NCBI GenBank assembly: GCA_001786745.1
Contig: MFTF01000012.1
Location: forward strand, 1-39,506
Direction: 5' to 3'
Origin: Candidatus Nomurabacteria bacterium RIFCSPHIGHO2_01_FULL_36_23
GTDB lineage: Bacteria > Patescibacteriota > Minisyncoccia > Phycocordibacterales > UBA9973
Length of the DNA stretch: 39,506 nucleotides
The position numbers and the translations under genes were made by a program. Of this stretch, positions 1-8,881 are shown in pieces. The number at the start of each line of letters is the position of its first letter. Within the stretch, counting starts at the first letter, position 1. The notes below the pieces were generated by a model that was given only the letters and a program-made list of their open reading frames with translations, made no database searches and was not told the DNA's origin.

Positions 1-2
1 GT

Positions 3-278
3 AGAGTTTCTTTAGATAAAATAAACGGAAGCCTTGCTTCCGTTTTGCCCTCAGATGTAAAGCTTTTTTCTGAAAGCCAGGGAAGGATTTTAGTTTCTGT
101 AACTCCCAAAAACATGGTTTCGTTTGAAAAAATAATAAAAAAAATTTCTTATGTTAAAATGGGAAAAGTGGGAAAGAACGGAAAAGTTGTAATTAAAGAT
201 GGAAAAAATAAAATAGTAGAAACAGATGTTAAAAAATTGTATAAAATTTATCATAGTTTTTCAGAAAAAATGAAATGA
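3..278 (+). CDS. purL: Phosphoribosylformylglycinamidine synthase subunit PurL, C-terminal end (truncated by window edge)
   Basis: Frame open from base 3 (RVSLDKINGSLASVLPSDVKLFSESQGRILVSVTPKN...), PurL C-terminal motif; followed by purQ. Confidence 0.8.
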   Translation, partial: RVSLDKINGSLASVLPSDVKLFSESQGRILVSVTPKNMVSFEKIIKKISYVKMGKVGKNGKVVIKDGKNKIVETDVKKLYKIYHSFSEKMK

Positions 279-1936
279 AATTAGAAACAAAAAACTGCCA
301 AAACTGCAAAAATAACTTTGTCATTGAGCCGGATGATTTTGGATTTTATGAAAAAATGGATGTGCCAGTTCCAGAAAAATGCCCACAGTGTCGTCAACAA
401 TTACGTATGCTTTTTAGAAATTTTAAAACTCTCTATAAAAGGCCCTCAGATAAAAGTAAGAAAATGATTATTTCGATGTATAGTCCAGAGACAAGACTTC
501 CAGTTTATGACAGTGAAGAATGGTGGGGAGATGAATGGGACCCAATGGATTATGGAAAGGGGTTTGATTTTAAAAAACCGTTTTTTGAGCAATGGAAAGA
601 ACTTTTCAATACTGTTCCTCATCCCGCTCTTATGAACACGCGGAGTATTAGTTGTGAATATTCAAACATGACTATTGATGCAAAAAATTGTTATCTCGTT
701 TTTGGTTGTGTGGAAGATGAGGATTGTGATTATGGACACATTGTATGGAATTGTCGAGATTCCATAGACAATTTATACCTATTTAAATGTGAATCTTGTT
801 ATGAATGTATTGATTGTCTGGGGTCTGCTAAACTTTTTTATGCGCAAGAATGCGAAAGTTGTGTAGATAGTGTAGGTCTTTTTGACTGCAGAAATTGTTT
901 AAATTGTATTGGTTGTGTCGGACAGATAAATAAATCTTATTGTATTTTTAATAAACCAGTTACCAAAGAAGAATACAAGGAGTTTTTATCAAATTACCCA
1001 TTGAATGAAAAATCAAGTATTGATTATATTTTGAAAGAGAGAGATGCTTTACGTAAAAAACATCCCCAGCGCTCTTTTTTTGGCTCTCACAATAATAATG
1101 TTTCTGGCAACCATATATATAATGCACATAATATACACCATTCTTTTGATATTAAAAATGGAGAAAATTCAAAATTTTGTTTTACTATACGAAAAACTAT
1201 TGATACACAGGATGCATCTTTTTCTACTGAACTTTCAGAATGTTATCAAGCCCTAACTATGTTAGACAGTAATAAAGTAATTGGGTCTCAACAAATAGTT
1301 GATTCACATAATATTTATTATTCCGAACTTTGTTATAGCTCAAATGAATTGTTTGGATGTTGTGGCTTACGTAAAAAATCTTATTGTATTTTAAATAAGC
1401 AATACACAAAAGAAAAGTATATGGAACTTAAAGAAAAAATTGTTAATTATATGAAAAAAACTGGCGAATGGGGAAACTTTTTTCCAAGTTTTCTAAGTCC
1501 ATTTTCTTATAATGAATCTATCGCTAATGAATATATGCCACTAAATAAAGAAGAAGCTTTAGATCAAGGTTTTTTATGGAAAGATAATATTCCAAGTACT
1601 AAGGGGCAAGGAACCATTAAATATGATAATTTACCAAACACTCCTGAAGAATATAGTAGAGAACTTTTAAAAGAAGTATTAACATGTAAAAATTGTAATA
1701 AAAATTATAAATTAATTAACAGAGAAATAAACTTTTATAAGAAAAATAAGTTATTGATACCATCCCAATGCTTTAATTGCAGACATGAAACTAGAATGAA
1801 TAAGAGGAACAGACGAAAACTCTGGGATGCAAATTGTGCTAAATGTAACACAGTTATAAAAACATCCTATAAACCTGAAGATCAGAAAATTTACAAAATT
1901 TACTGCGAAAAATGTTATCAACAAGAAATTTATTAG
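275..1936 (+). CDS. Cys-rich multi-zinc-ribbon protein of unknown function (paralog 1)
   Basis: CxxC pairs at N- and C-terminus, Cys-rich centre with two repeats (GCVGQINKSYCIFNKPVTKEEY / GCCGLRKKSYCILNKQYTKEKY); ATGA overlap with purL stop. Confidence 0.85.
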   Translation: MKLETKNCQNCKNNFVIEPDDFGFYEKMDVPVPEKCPQCRQQLRMLFRNFKTLYKRPSDKSKKMIISMYSPETRLPVYDSEEWWGDEWDPMDYGKGFDFKKPFFEQWKELFNTVPHPALMNTRSISCEYSNMTIDAKNCYLVFGCVEDEDCDYGHIVWNCRDSIDNLYLFKCESCYECIDCLGSAKLFYAQECESCVDSVGLFDCRNCLNCIGCVGQINKSYCIFNKPVTKEEYKEFLSNYPLNEKSSIDYILKERDALRKKHPQRSFFGSHNNNVSGNHIYNAHNIHHSFDIKNGENSKFCFTIRKTIDTQDASFSTELSECYQALTMLDSNKVIGSQQIVDSHNIYYSELCYSSNELFGCCGLRKKSYCILNKQYTKEKYMELKEKIVNYMKKTGEWGNFFPSFLSPFSYNESIANEYMPLNKEEALDQGFLWKDNIPSTKGQGTIKYDNLPNTPEEYSRELLKEVLTCKNCNKNYKLINREINFYKKNKLLIPSQCFNCRHETRMNKRNRRKLWDANCAKCNTVIKTSYKPEDQKIYKIYCEKCYQQEIY

Positions 1937-1966
1937 TATTCTACAATTCGTTAGAATTATAGAATA
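1937..1966. repeat. 30-bp palindrome TATTCTACAATTC-GTTA-GAATTATAGAATA directly after stop codon of paralog 1
   Basis: 12/13 arm match, 4-nt loop; similar 30-mer at 31613..31642. Confidence 0.8.
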
Positions 1967-1974
1967 GATAAATT

Positions 1975-2787
1975 ATGAAAAAGAAACCGAAAATAATAAT
2001 AATGTCTGGCTATGGGCTCAATTGCGAAGAAGAAACAAAATTCGCTTTTGAGACTGCTGGGGGAAGTGCGGACATTGTGCATATCAATGACCTAATAGCT
2101 AAACCGAAAATACTATTTCAATATCAGATTTTGGCTTTCCCGGGAGGATTTTCTTATGGAGATGACACTGGTAGCGGAAAAGCCTACGCCAATAAATTTA
2201 AAAATCACTTGACGAAAGAACTAGAGGAATTTTTATCTCGTAATACTTTGGTCATAGGTATTTGTAATGGTTTTCAAATTATGACTAATTTAGGAATTCT
2301 GCCCGGCGCGTTGACATACAATAAAAACGGTAAATATCTTGACCGCTGGGTTGATTTAAAAATTCTCTCTCCTGTTGGGGGAGGGAAAGGGAGGAGGTTA
2401 AGTCCATGGCTGAAGGGAATTAAAAAAATATCTCTCCCGATAGCCCATGGTGAAGGACATTATGTTATTAATTCTAAAAAATACCCCGAAGGAAAGAGTA
2501 TTTCCGACGGAGCAGGCAGAAAAATGAAAAAAAGTGGAGAGATAGCTTTCAAATATATAAAAGGGGAAATTTGTAAATTTCAGAATCTTGAAAAAAATCC
2601 AAATGGTTCGGATTATGATATTGCCGGAGTTTTAGCTTATAATAGCAGAGTGCTCGGTATGATGCCCCATCCAGAGCGCGCGATATTTTCTCATCAGAGT
2701 CCGATATGGTATCAAAATAAGAAAGTGTCTAAAGAGGGAAAAGGACTGCAAATTTTTAAAAACGCAATTAATTATTTTAGACAATGA
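1975..2787 (+). CDS. purQ: Phosphoribosylformylglycinamidine synthase subunit PurQ (glutamine amidotransferase)
   Basis: GICNGFQIM nucleophile region, PHPERA motif. Confidence 0.93.
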   Translation: MKKKPKIIIMSGYGLNCEEETKFAFETAGGSADIVHINDLIAKPKILFQYQILAFPGGFSYGDDTGSGKAYANKFKNHLTKELEEFLSRNTLVIGICNGFQIMTNLGILPGALTYNKNGKYLDRWVDLKILSPVGGGKGRRLSPWLKGIKKISLPIAHGEGHYVINSKKYPEGKSISDGAGRKMKKSGEIAFKYIKGEICKFQNLEKNPNGSDYDIAGVLAYNSRVLGMMPHPERAIFSHQSPIWYQNKKVSKEGKGLQIFKNAINYFRQ

Positions 2788-2898
2788 GAAACGAAATTAT
2801 ATTTTTACTGCCGTCGCATAATTTTCTGCTGAAAATTTGCTCATTCTCGAACCGTCGTTCTGCGAAAGACGGCATTAAAAGCATAATTCCGTTTCTCA
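2785..2898. repeat. ~114-bp nested palindrome between purQ and purF
   Basis: Outer arms TGAGAAACGAAATTAT (2785-2800) / ATAATTCCGTTTCTCA (2883-2898), 15/16; inner TGCCGTC/GACGGCA and AATTTTC-TGCT-GAAAATT. Confidence 0.8.
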
Positions 2899-2904
2899 AA
2901 ATAT

Positions 2905-4335
2905 ATGCATAATGACCTGAATGAAAAATGCGCAGTTTTTGGAATTTTCGGAAATAAATCTTCTAAAACAGAAATAGCCAGAAAAACATATTTCGGATTA
3001 TTTGCTCTGCAACATCGCGGACAAGAACATTCGGGGATTGCCACCACTGACGGTAAAAAAATTCATCTTTATAAAGATGGCGGACTTGTAAGTCAAATTT
3101 ACACCGAAGAACTTCTTGCCAAGCTTCCGGGTTTTGCGGCTATCGGACACAATCGCTATTCTACATCTTCCGGACTTGAAGTTGAATATGCGCAACCCTT
3201 TCTTTACGATAATCTTTTTGCCTTGGGGCATAATGGTAACCTTCCAAGCACAAAAGTATTAATAGATTTTTTAAAAAGCAACAATGAAATAACAGAAAAT
3301 TATTCTGATTCGCGACTAATGACGGAAACTATCGGTGTCTATATGAAAAAGGGCGACTCATTACCAGATGCTGTCGAAAAAGCTTATCCGCTTTTTACCG
3401 GCGCATTTTCTTGCGTGGCTCTTGGGCTTGACACTATGGTTGCTTTTCGCGATCCTTGCGGTATTCGACCATTGGTCTTAGGAAAAAAAGAAAATCAAAT
3501 CATAGTATCTTCTGAAACTTGCGCGCTGGAAACCATCGGGGCAAAATTTATCCGCGAAATTAAACCAGGAGAAATGATTATTGTCACAAAAAATGGTAAA
3601 AAAAATAAAGTGCAAAGCAGGCAACTGGCAAAAGCAAAACCGCGGCTTGATATTTTTGAATTTGTTTATTTTGCGCGTTATGACAGTGTTCTCGCCGGCA
3701 AATCTGTATATGAAGTAAGAAAAAATTTAGGCAAGATGCTTGCTCGCCAGAATAAAAAGGAGAATAAAGTAAATGTTGATATGATTATACCAATTCCAGA
3801 AACGGCTATTTCAGCGGCTATCGGTTACGCCGAAGAATCCGATATACCGTTTGAAATGGGAATTTCTAAGAACCGCTACATCAATCGAACATTTATCGAA
3901 CCAACCCAAGATGTGCGTGAAGAAAAAGTAAAATTAAAATTAACTCCGCTTTCCAATGTTATCCGAGGTAAAAAAATCGCAGTGATGGACGATTCAATTG
4001 TTCGCGGAACAACAAGCAAGCAAATCGTAAAAATGCTTTTTGACGCCGGAGCGAAAGAAGTGCATTTTTTGGTAAGTTCAGCTCCGATACGATTTCCAGA
4101 TTTTTATGGTATTGACACTCCCAATCAAACTGAGCTTATTGCTTCAAAAAAAACAATAAAAGAAATTTGTAAATTTTTAGGAGCAACTTCTCTTTCTTAT
4201 TTATCAATTGATAGTATGGTAGCCGCTACGGGACTGCCCAAAAAACATTTGTCGCTTTCTTCTTTTGATGGAGTTTATCCAATTGACATACACGAACGAA
4301 AAAAAGAGATAAATTATGATGTTCCCAAAGACTAA
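2905..4335 (+). CDS. purF: Amidophosphoribosyltransferase PurF
   Basis: CAVFGIFG N-terminus, HRGQEHSGIA, PRPP loop VMDDSIVRGTTSKQIV. Confidence 0.95.
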   Translation: MHNDLNEKCAVFGIFGNKSSKTEIARKTYFGLFALQHRGQEHSGIATTDGKKIHLYKDGGLVSQIYTEELLAKLPGFAAIGHNRYSTSSGLEVEYAQPFLYDNLFALGHNGNLPSTKVLIDFLKSNNEITENYSDSRLMTETIGVYMKKGDSLPDAVEKAYPLFTGAFSCVALGLDTMVAFRDPCGIRPLVLGKKENQIIVSSETCALETIGAKFIREIKPGEMIIVTKNGKKNKVQSRQLAKAKPRLDIFEFVYFARYDSVLAGKSVYEVRKNLGKMLARQNKKENKVNVDMIIPIPETAISAAIGYAEESDIPFEMGISKNRYINRTFIEPTQDVREEKVKLKLTPLSNVIRGKKIAVMDDSIVRGTTSKQIVKMLFDAGAKEVHFLVSSAPIRFPDFYGIDTPNQTELIASKKTIKEICKFLGATSLSYLSIDSMVAATGLPKKHLSLSSFDGVYPIDIHERKKEINYDVPKD

Positions 4336-4870
4336 AAAAAAATTAGTACTTATGGTTCATGAAGGAAGTAGCCAAACGAACCTCAAAGCAATACAAAAGG
4401 CAATTAATGATGGTAAAATAAATGCTGAAATTTCCGCAGTAATTTCTGACAGTGAAGATGCGATACCGATAATAAAAAAGATGCCACCAGACTATATATG
4501 TCTCGCTGGATGGAAGAAAATTATTTCTAATGAACTTATTCAAAAATATGAGAATAGAATCTTGAATATACATCCAGGCTTAATTCCAGATACAACAGAT
4601 GGAAATGTATTAAATCCCGACAACACAGAAACCATATGGAATAAAGGTATGTATGGAAACAAAGCCATTCAAAATTTTTTAGACCAAAAAGCAACCTTTG
4701 CCGGCTCTTCCATCCATTTTTTAACTTTAAACTTTGATTTTGGACCAGTTTTGGGTAGAACTTTTGAAAAAATTGAAACTGGTGACACTATTGAATCTCT
4801 GTACTTAAGATTAAAGAAAAAAGAAAACCAGCTATATGTGGAAGTTTTAGAAAAATTATGTCAAAAATAA
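4316..4870 (+). CDS. purN: PurN-like phosphoribosylglycinamide formyltransferase (divergent)
   Basis: NIHPGLIP and DFGPVLGRTF motifs; position between purF and purD. Confidence 0.75.
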   Translation: MMFPKTKKKLVLMVHEGSSQTNLKAIQKAINDGKINAEISAVISDSEDAIPIIKKMPPDYICLAGWKKIISNELIQKYENRILNIHPGLIPDTTDGNVLNPDNTETIWNKGMYGNKAIQNFLDQKATFAGSSIHFLTLNFDFGPVLGRTFEKIETGDTIESLYLRLKKKENQLYVEVLEKLCQK

Positions 4871-6174
4871 TGCAAGTTAACAAACAAAAAATTTTAATAA
4901 TTGGCGGAGGGGGAAGAGAACATGCGATAGGATGGAAGGTCACGCAATCGCCACGGGTTGGACAGATTTTTTTCGCGCCGGGAAATGCAGGTACAGCAGA
5001 TATTGGAACGAATGTTCCCATTTCTGCTACTGATATTTCTAAACTTGTAGAATTTGCAAAAAAAGAAAAAATCGATTTAACTTTAGCAATACCCGATGAC
5101 CCGCTTGCGCTCGGCATAGTGGATGAATTCCAAAAAGCGAAACTGCGAATTTGGGGCCCGACCAAAGTAGCCGCGCAACTTGAATGGTCAAAAGTATTTT
5201 CTAAAGATTTTATGCGCCGGCATAATTTGCCGACCGCAGAGTTTGAGATTTTTGATAATTTTAAAAAAGCAAAAGAATATGTCGCAAAACAATCTCTCCC
5301 GATTGTTATTAAAGCAAGCGGACTCGCTTTAGGTAAGGGCGTAATTATTTGCCCAACACAGGAAGAAGCAAACGAAGCGCTTGAAAATATATTGGTGAAA
5401 AAAGTTTTTGGAAATTCTGGCAACCAAGTTGTGATAGAAGAATTCATGACTGGACCAGAAATTTCCATACACGCATTTTCTGATGGCAAAAATTATAAAA
5501 TGTTTCCGCCATCGCAAGATCATAAAAAAATTGGCGAGAATGATACGGGTCTTAATACTGGCGGTATGGGCACGATTGCCCCATTGCCATTTGTGAGCGA
5601 AGTTATGATGAATAAAATAGAAAAGGAAATAGTTGCTCCAACATTAAAAACAATGAGAAATGATGGGATACCATTTGAAGGTCTTTTATATCCCGGTTTA
5701 ATGCTTACAAAAGATGGTCCTAAAATTTTAGAATACAATGCCCGTTTTGGCGATCCGGAAACACAAACTTATATGAGGTTACTAGACACCGATTTATTAG
5801 ATATTGTCGATAGCTGCATTGATGGCACATTGGAAAAATTGGAGATAAAATGGAAATCCCTTTCGGCTTGCACGATAGTATTGGCTTCCGATGGTTATCC
5901 AGAAAATTATAAAAAGGGGGAAATAATTTTGGGAATTGAAGAAGCAGAAGCACAATCTGACATTATTGTATTTCATGCTGGCACGAAATTGGATGATAAA
6001 AGCAATCTTGCGACAAATGGCGGACGAGTGTTGGGAGTTTCAGCTACAGGCAATACACTAAAAGAAGCACTCACAAAAGCTTATAAAGCCATAGAAAAAA
6101 TTTCATTTGAGGGTATGCAATTCAGGAGAGATATAGGCAAAAAAAACGCTTGCCCAGCAGTAGAGATTTTATAA
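4858..6174 (+). CDS. purD: Phosphoribosylamine-glycine ligase PurD
   Basis: IIGGGGREHAIGWK, ATP-grasp domain, NTGGMGTIAP, EYNARFGDPETQ. Confidence 0.95.
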   Translation: MSKIMQVNKQKILIIGGGGREHAIGWKVTQSPRVGQIFFAPGNAGTADIGTNVPISATDISKLVEFAKKEKIDLTLAIPDDPLALGIVDEFQKAKLRIWGPTKVAAQLEWSKVFSKDFMRRHNLPTAEFEIFDNFKKAKEYVAKQSLPIVIKASGLALGKGVIICPTQEEANEALENILVKKVFGNSGNQVVIEEFMTGPEISIHAFSDGKNYKMFPPSQDHKKIGENDTGLNTGGMGTIAPLPFVSEVMMNKIEKEIVAPTLKTMRNDGIPFEGLLYPGLMLTKDGPKILEYNARFGDPETQTYMRLLDTDLLDIVDSCIDGTLEKLEIKWKSLSACTIVLASDGYPENYKKGEIILGIEEAEAQSDIIVFHAGTKLDDKSNLATNGGRVLGVSATGNTLKEALTKAYKAIEKISFEGMQFRRDIGKKNACPAVEIL

Positions 6175-6191
6175 AAGTCTCACTGCTGGGC
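6152..6191. repeat. Palindrome spanning the purD C-terminus and stop codon
   Basis: GCCCAGCAGT(A)GAGA / TCTCACTGCTGGGC; purD TAA lies in the loop; no U-tract. Confidence 0.8.
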
Positions 6192-6227
6192 TTGCATTGT
6201 AAGCATAAATTAAAGTAATATAAATAT

Positions 6228-6746
6228 ATGAAAAAAAATGCAAAAATTGGCATAATTATGGGTTCCGATTCTGATCTTGCGGTGATGGCTGAAGCGGGAA
6301 CAATTCTCGAGGAATTTAGCGTGTCTTATGAAATTACCGTCATCTCAGCGCACAGAAGTCCTGAATTAGCGCATAAATACGTTAAAAATGCTAAAAATCT
6401 AGGACTAAAAGTTATCATCGCTGGAGCGGGCGGAGCGGCGCATTTAGCTGGAGTAGCGGCATCTTTAACCACCCTGCCCGTTATTGGTATTCCAATTAAA
6501 ACAAAAAGTTTGGATGGGCTTGATTCGCTCCTTTCTACCGCGGGAATGCCTCCGGGAGTGCCAGTAGCAACTGTTGGAATAAACGCTGGCAAAAATGCAG
6601 GATTGTTAGCTATTCAAATACTTGCAATAAACAATAAAAATTTAGAAAATAAATTAATTGTTTATAAAGAAAAAATGAGTAAAGAAATAGAAATAAAAGG
6701 TGAAAAACTTTCAAAAATTGGTTATAAAAAATACTTAGATAAATAA
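6228..6746 (+). CDS. purE: N5-carboxyaminoimidazole ribonucleotide mutase PurE (class I type)
   Basis: [27 protein letters not shown]. Confidence 0.95.
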   Translation: MKKNAKIGIIMGSDSDLAVMAEAGTILEEFSVSYEITVISAHRSPELAHKYVKNAKNLGLKVIIAGAGGAAHLAGVAASLTTLPVIGIPIKTKSLDGLDSLLSTAGMPPGVPVATVGINAGKNAGLLAIQILAINNKNLENKLIVYKEKMSKEIEIKGEKLSKIGYKKYLDK

Positions 6747-6754
6747 AATAAAAT

Positions 6755-7915
6755 ATGAGTGAATTAACCAAGAAAAAGATTTATTCTCGAGATGGAGTTG
6801 ATGTAGAAGAAGAATCTTTGTTTAGTAGTTTTGCCGGATCTATCTGTAAAACCAGTTATAAAAATTCCCCATTCGTAAAAATTCACGATTTTTCTGAAGG
6901 AAATTTCCGCGGTCCACGGCCTTTTACTTTTAAAAATCTACCAAAGGGATATTTTATTGAAGCATCTACTGACGGTATTGGCACTAAGGGTATAATTATA
7001 GATGCGGCCAAAACACATCATTTAGCAGCCTATGACATTATTGCTATGACGGCGAGCGATGTCACGCGCTTTGGCGGTATTCCTTTAGTTTTTGTGAATG
7101 TTTTTGATACAACTTCAATAGGGAATAAGGGTGATAAAATCAGTAAAATTTATAAAAGTGTAATTTCCGGTTTAGGAAATGTGGTAAAAAAAGAAAAAAT
7201 TGTAATCCTAAAAGGAGAAACAGCGCAAATGGGAGACGCAATAGGGTCGGAAATAAAAGATTCTAAAACTAAATTAAATTGGTCGGGTACAATGATCGGC
7301 GCTTATCATAAAAATAAAATGATTACCGGAAAAAAATTAGCGCCGGGACAAATAATCATCGCTCTAAAAGAAAACGGATTTCGTTGTAATGGAATAAGTT
7401 CGGTACGCAAAGCTCTGAGAATAAAATTCGGTAAAAAATGGTGGAAAAATTTAAAAGCCAAAGAAAGCGTAAAACAGGCCGCTACTCCGTCTGTGCTTTA
7501 TGATAGTTTTATTAACACGATTCATGGCTGGTTTAATAAAGATTTTAAGCCAGAAATTCCTATTCACTCTATAATTCATTTGTCCGGCGGAGCTTTCAGG
7601 GAAAAATTGGCAAAAGATATTCTTTTCCCAAGAAAACTTTCAGCGGAACTTTTTGCTTTATGGGAACCACCCAAAATTATGAAAAAATGCGCCGAGTGGC
7701 GTAAAATAGAAGATGAAGAGTTTTATGAAGTTTGGCATGGAGGACAAGGTATGTTATTAATAGTAGATGAAAAAAATGCTCTCTATTGCATTAAAAGAGC
7801 GAAGGATTTTGGCATCAAAGCGAAAATTGCAGGTAAAATTATTAAAATAAAAAATCCGCAAGTTTCTATAATTTCCAAATTAACAGTCGGTAAAAAAATT
7901 ATTTATAATTATTAG
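6755..7915 (+). CDS. purM: Phosphoribosylformylglycinamidine cyclo-ligase (AIR synthase) PurM
   Basis: STDGIGTKG, ILKGETAQMGD, AIR synthase fold motifs. Confidence 0.85.
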   Translation: MSELTKKKIYSRDGVDVEEESLFSSFAGSICKTSYKNSPFVKIHDFSEGNFRGPRPFTFKNLPKGYFIEASTDGIGTKGIIIDAAKTHHLAAYDIIAMTASDVTRFGGIPLVFVNVFDTTSIGNKGDKISKIYKSVISGLGNVVKKEKIVILKGETAQMGDAIGSEIKDSKTKLNWSGTMIGAYHKNKMITGKKLAPGQIIIALKENGFRCNGISSVRKALRIKFGKKWWKNLKAKESVKQAATPSVLYDSFINTIHGWFNKDFKPEIPIHSIIHLSGGAFREKLAKDILFPRKLSAELFALWEPPKIMKKCAEWRKIEDEEFYEVWHGGQGMLLIVDEKNALYCIKRAKDFGIKAKIAGKIIKIKNPQVSIISKLTVGKKIIYNY

Positions 7916-7921
7916 AATAAA

Positions 7922-8881
7922 ATGAATATAGAAAAAATAAAAGAACATATCGATGATGTTTTAATAGAAACAAATTTTCTGGAACTCGGCGAAAAAAGGG
8001 TCGGAAAAGTCCGGGATATTTATGTTAAACCCGACCATATTACGCTTATTTCTACCGACAGGCACTCTTCTTTTGACAGAATTATCGCCTATGTGCCTTT
8101 TAAGGGCGAAGTATTAAATCAAATTAGTTTGTTTTGGTTTGAGAAAACAAAAGACATAATCCAAAATCATGTTTTAAGCAGTCCCGACCCAAATGTGGTT
8201 AAGGTGAAAAAATGCAAACCGCTCCCGATTGAATGCGTAATGCGCGGGTATATCACTGGCGTGACTTCCACCTCCCTTTGGATGCATTACAAAAACGGCA
8301 AACGGGATTTTGGCGATTTTACTTTGCCCGAGGGACTTAAAAAAAATCAAAAATTAGCCGAATCTGTTTTCACTCCGACCACAAAATCAGATGAACATGA
8401 CAGGTCAGTAACTCTTAAAGAAATTGTATCTGAAAAATTGCTTTCGCAAGAAATGACAGAAAAAATAGAACGAACAGCCAAGGCATTATTTAAAAGGGGA
8501 CAGGAGATAGCGCTCTCTTGTGGACTTATATTGGTGGACACAAAATATGAATTCGGATTAGATAAAGATGAAAAACTTACCCTCATTGATGAAATTCATA
8601 CGCCAGATTCATCGCGTTATTGGAAAATGGCAAGCTATGATGAACGTTTCAATAAAAATGAAGAACCGGAATATTTTGATAAAGAATTCCTGCGCTTGTG
8701 GTTTAAGGATAATTGCGACCCCTATAAAGACAAAACGCTTCCAAAAGCTCCGCCGCATCTTGTGGCTGAACTTTCTCGCCGATATATTGAGATATATGAA
8801 ACAATAACAGGTAAAAAATTTGATCATGATTTTTCACAGCTAATAATAGAAAGAATTAAAAATAATTTGTCTAAAAATTAA
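7922..8881 (+). CDS. purC: SAICAR synthetase PurC
   Basis: GKVRDIY, STDRHSSFDRI, ECVMRGYITG, DEIHTPDSSRYW. Confidence 0.95.
   Translation: MNIEKIKEHIDDVLIETNFLELGEKRVGKVRDIYVKPDHITLISTDRHSSFDRIIAYVPFKGEVLNQISLFWFEKTKDIIQNHVLSSPDPNVVKVKKCKPLPIECVMRGYITGVTSTSLWMHYKNGKRDFGDFTLPEGLKKNQKLAESVFTPTTKSDEHDRSVTLKEIVSEKLLSQEMTEKIERTAKALFKRGQEIALSCGLILVDTKYEFGLDKDEKLTLIDEIHTPDSSRYWKMASYDERFNKNEEPEYFDKEFLRLWFKDNCDPYKDKTLPKAPPHLVAELSRRYIEIYETITGKKFDHDFSQLIIERIKNNLSKN

Noticed and set aside
1044-1256. Plus-strand ORF 1044..1256
   Set aside because: Out-of-frame within paralog 1, hydrophobic by AT-rich composition only.
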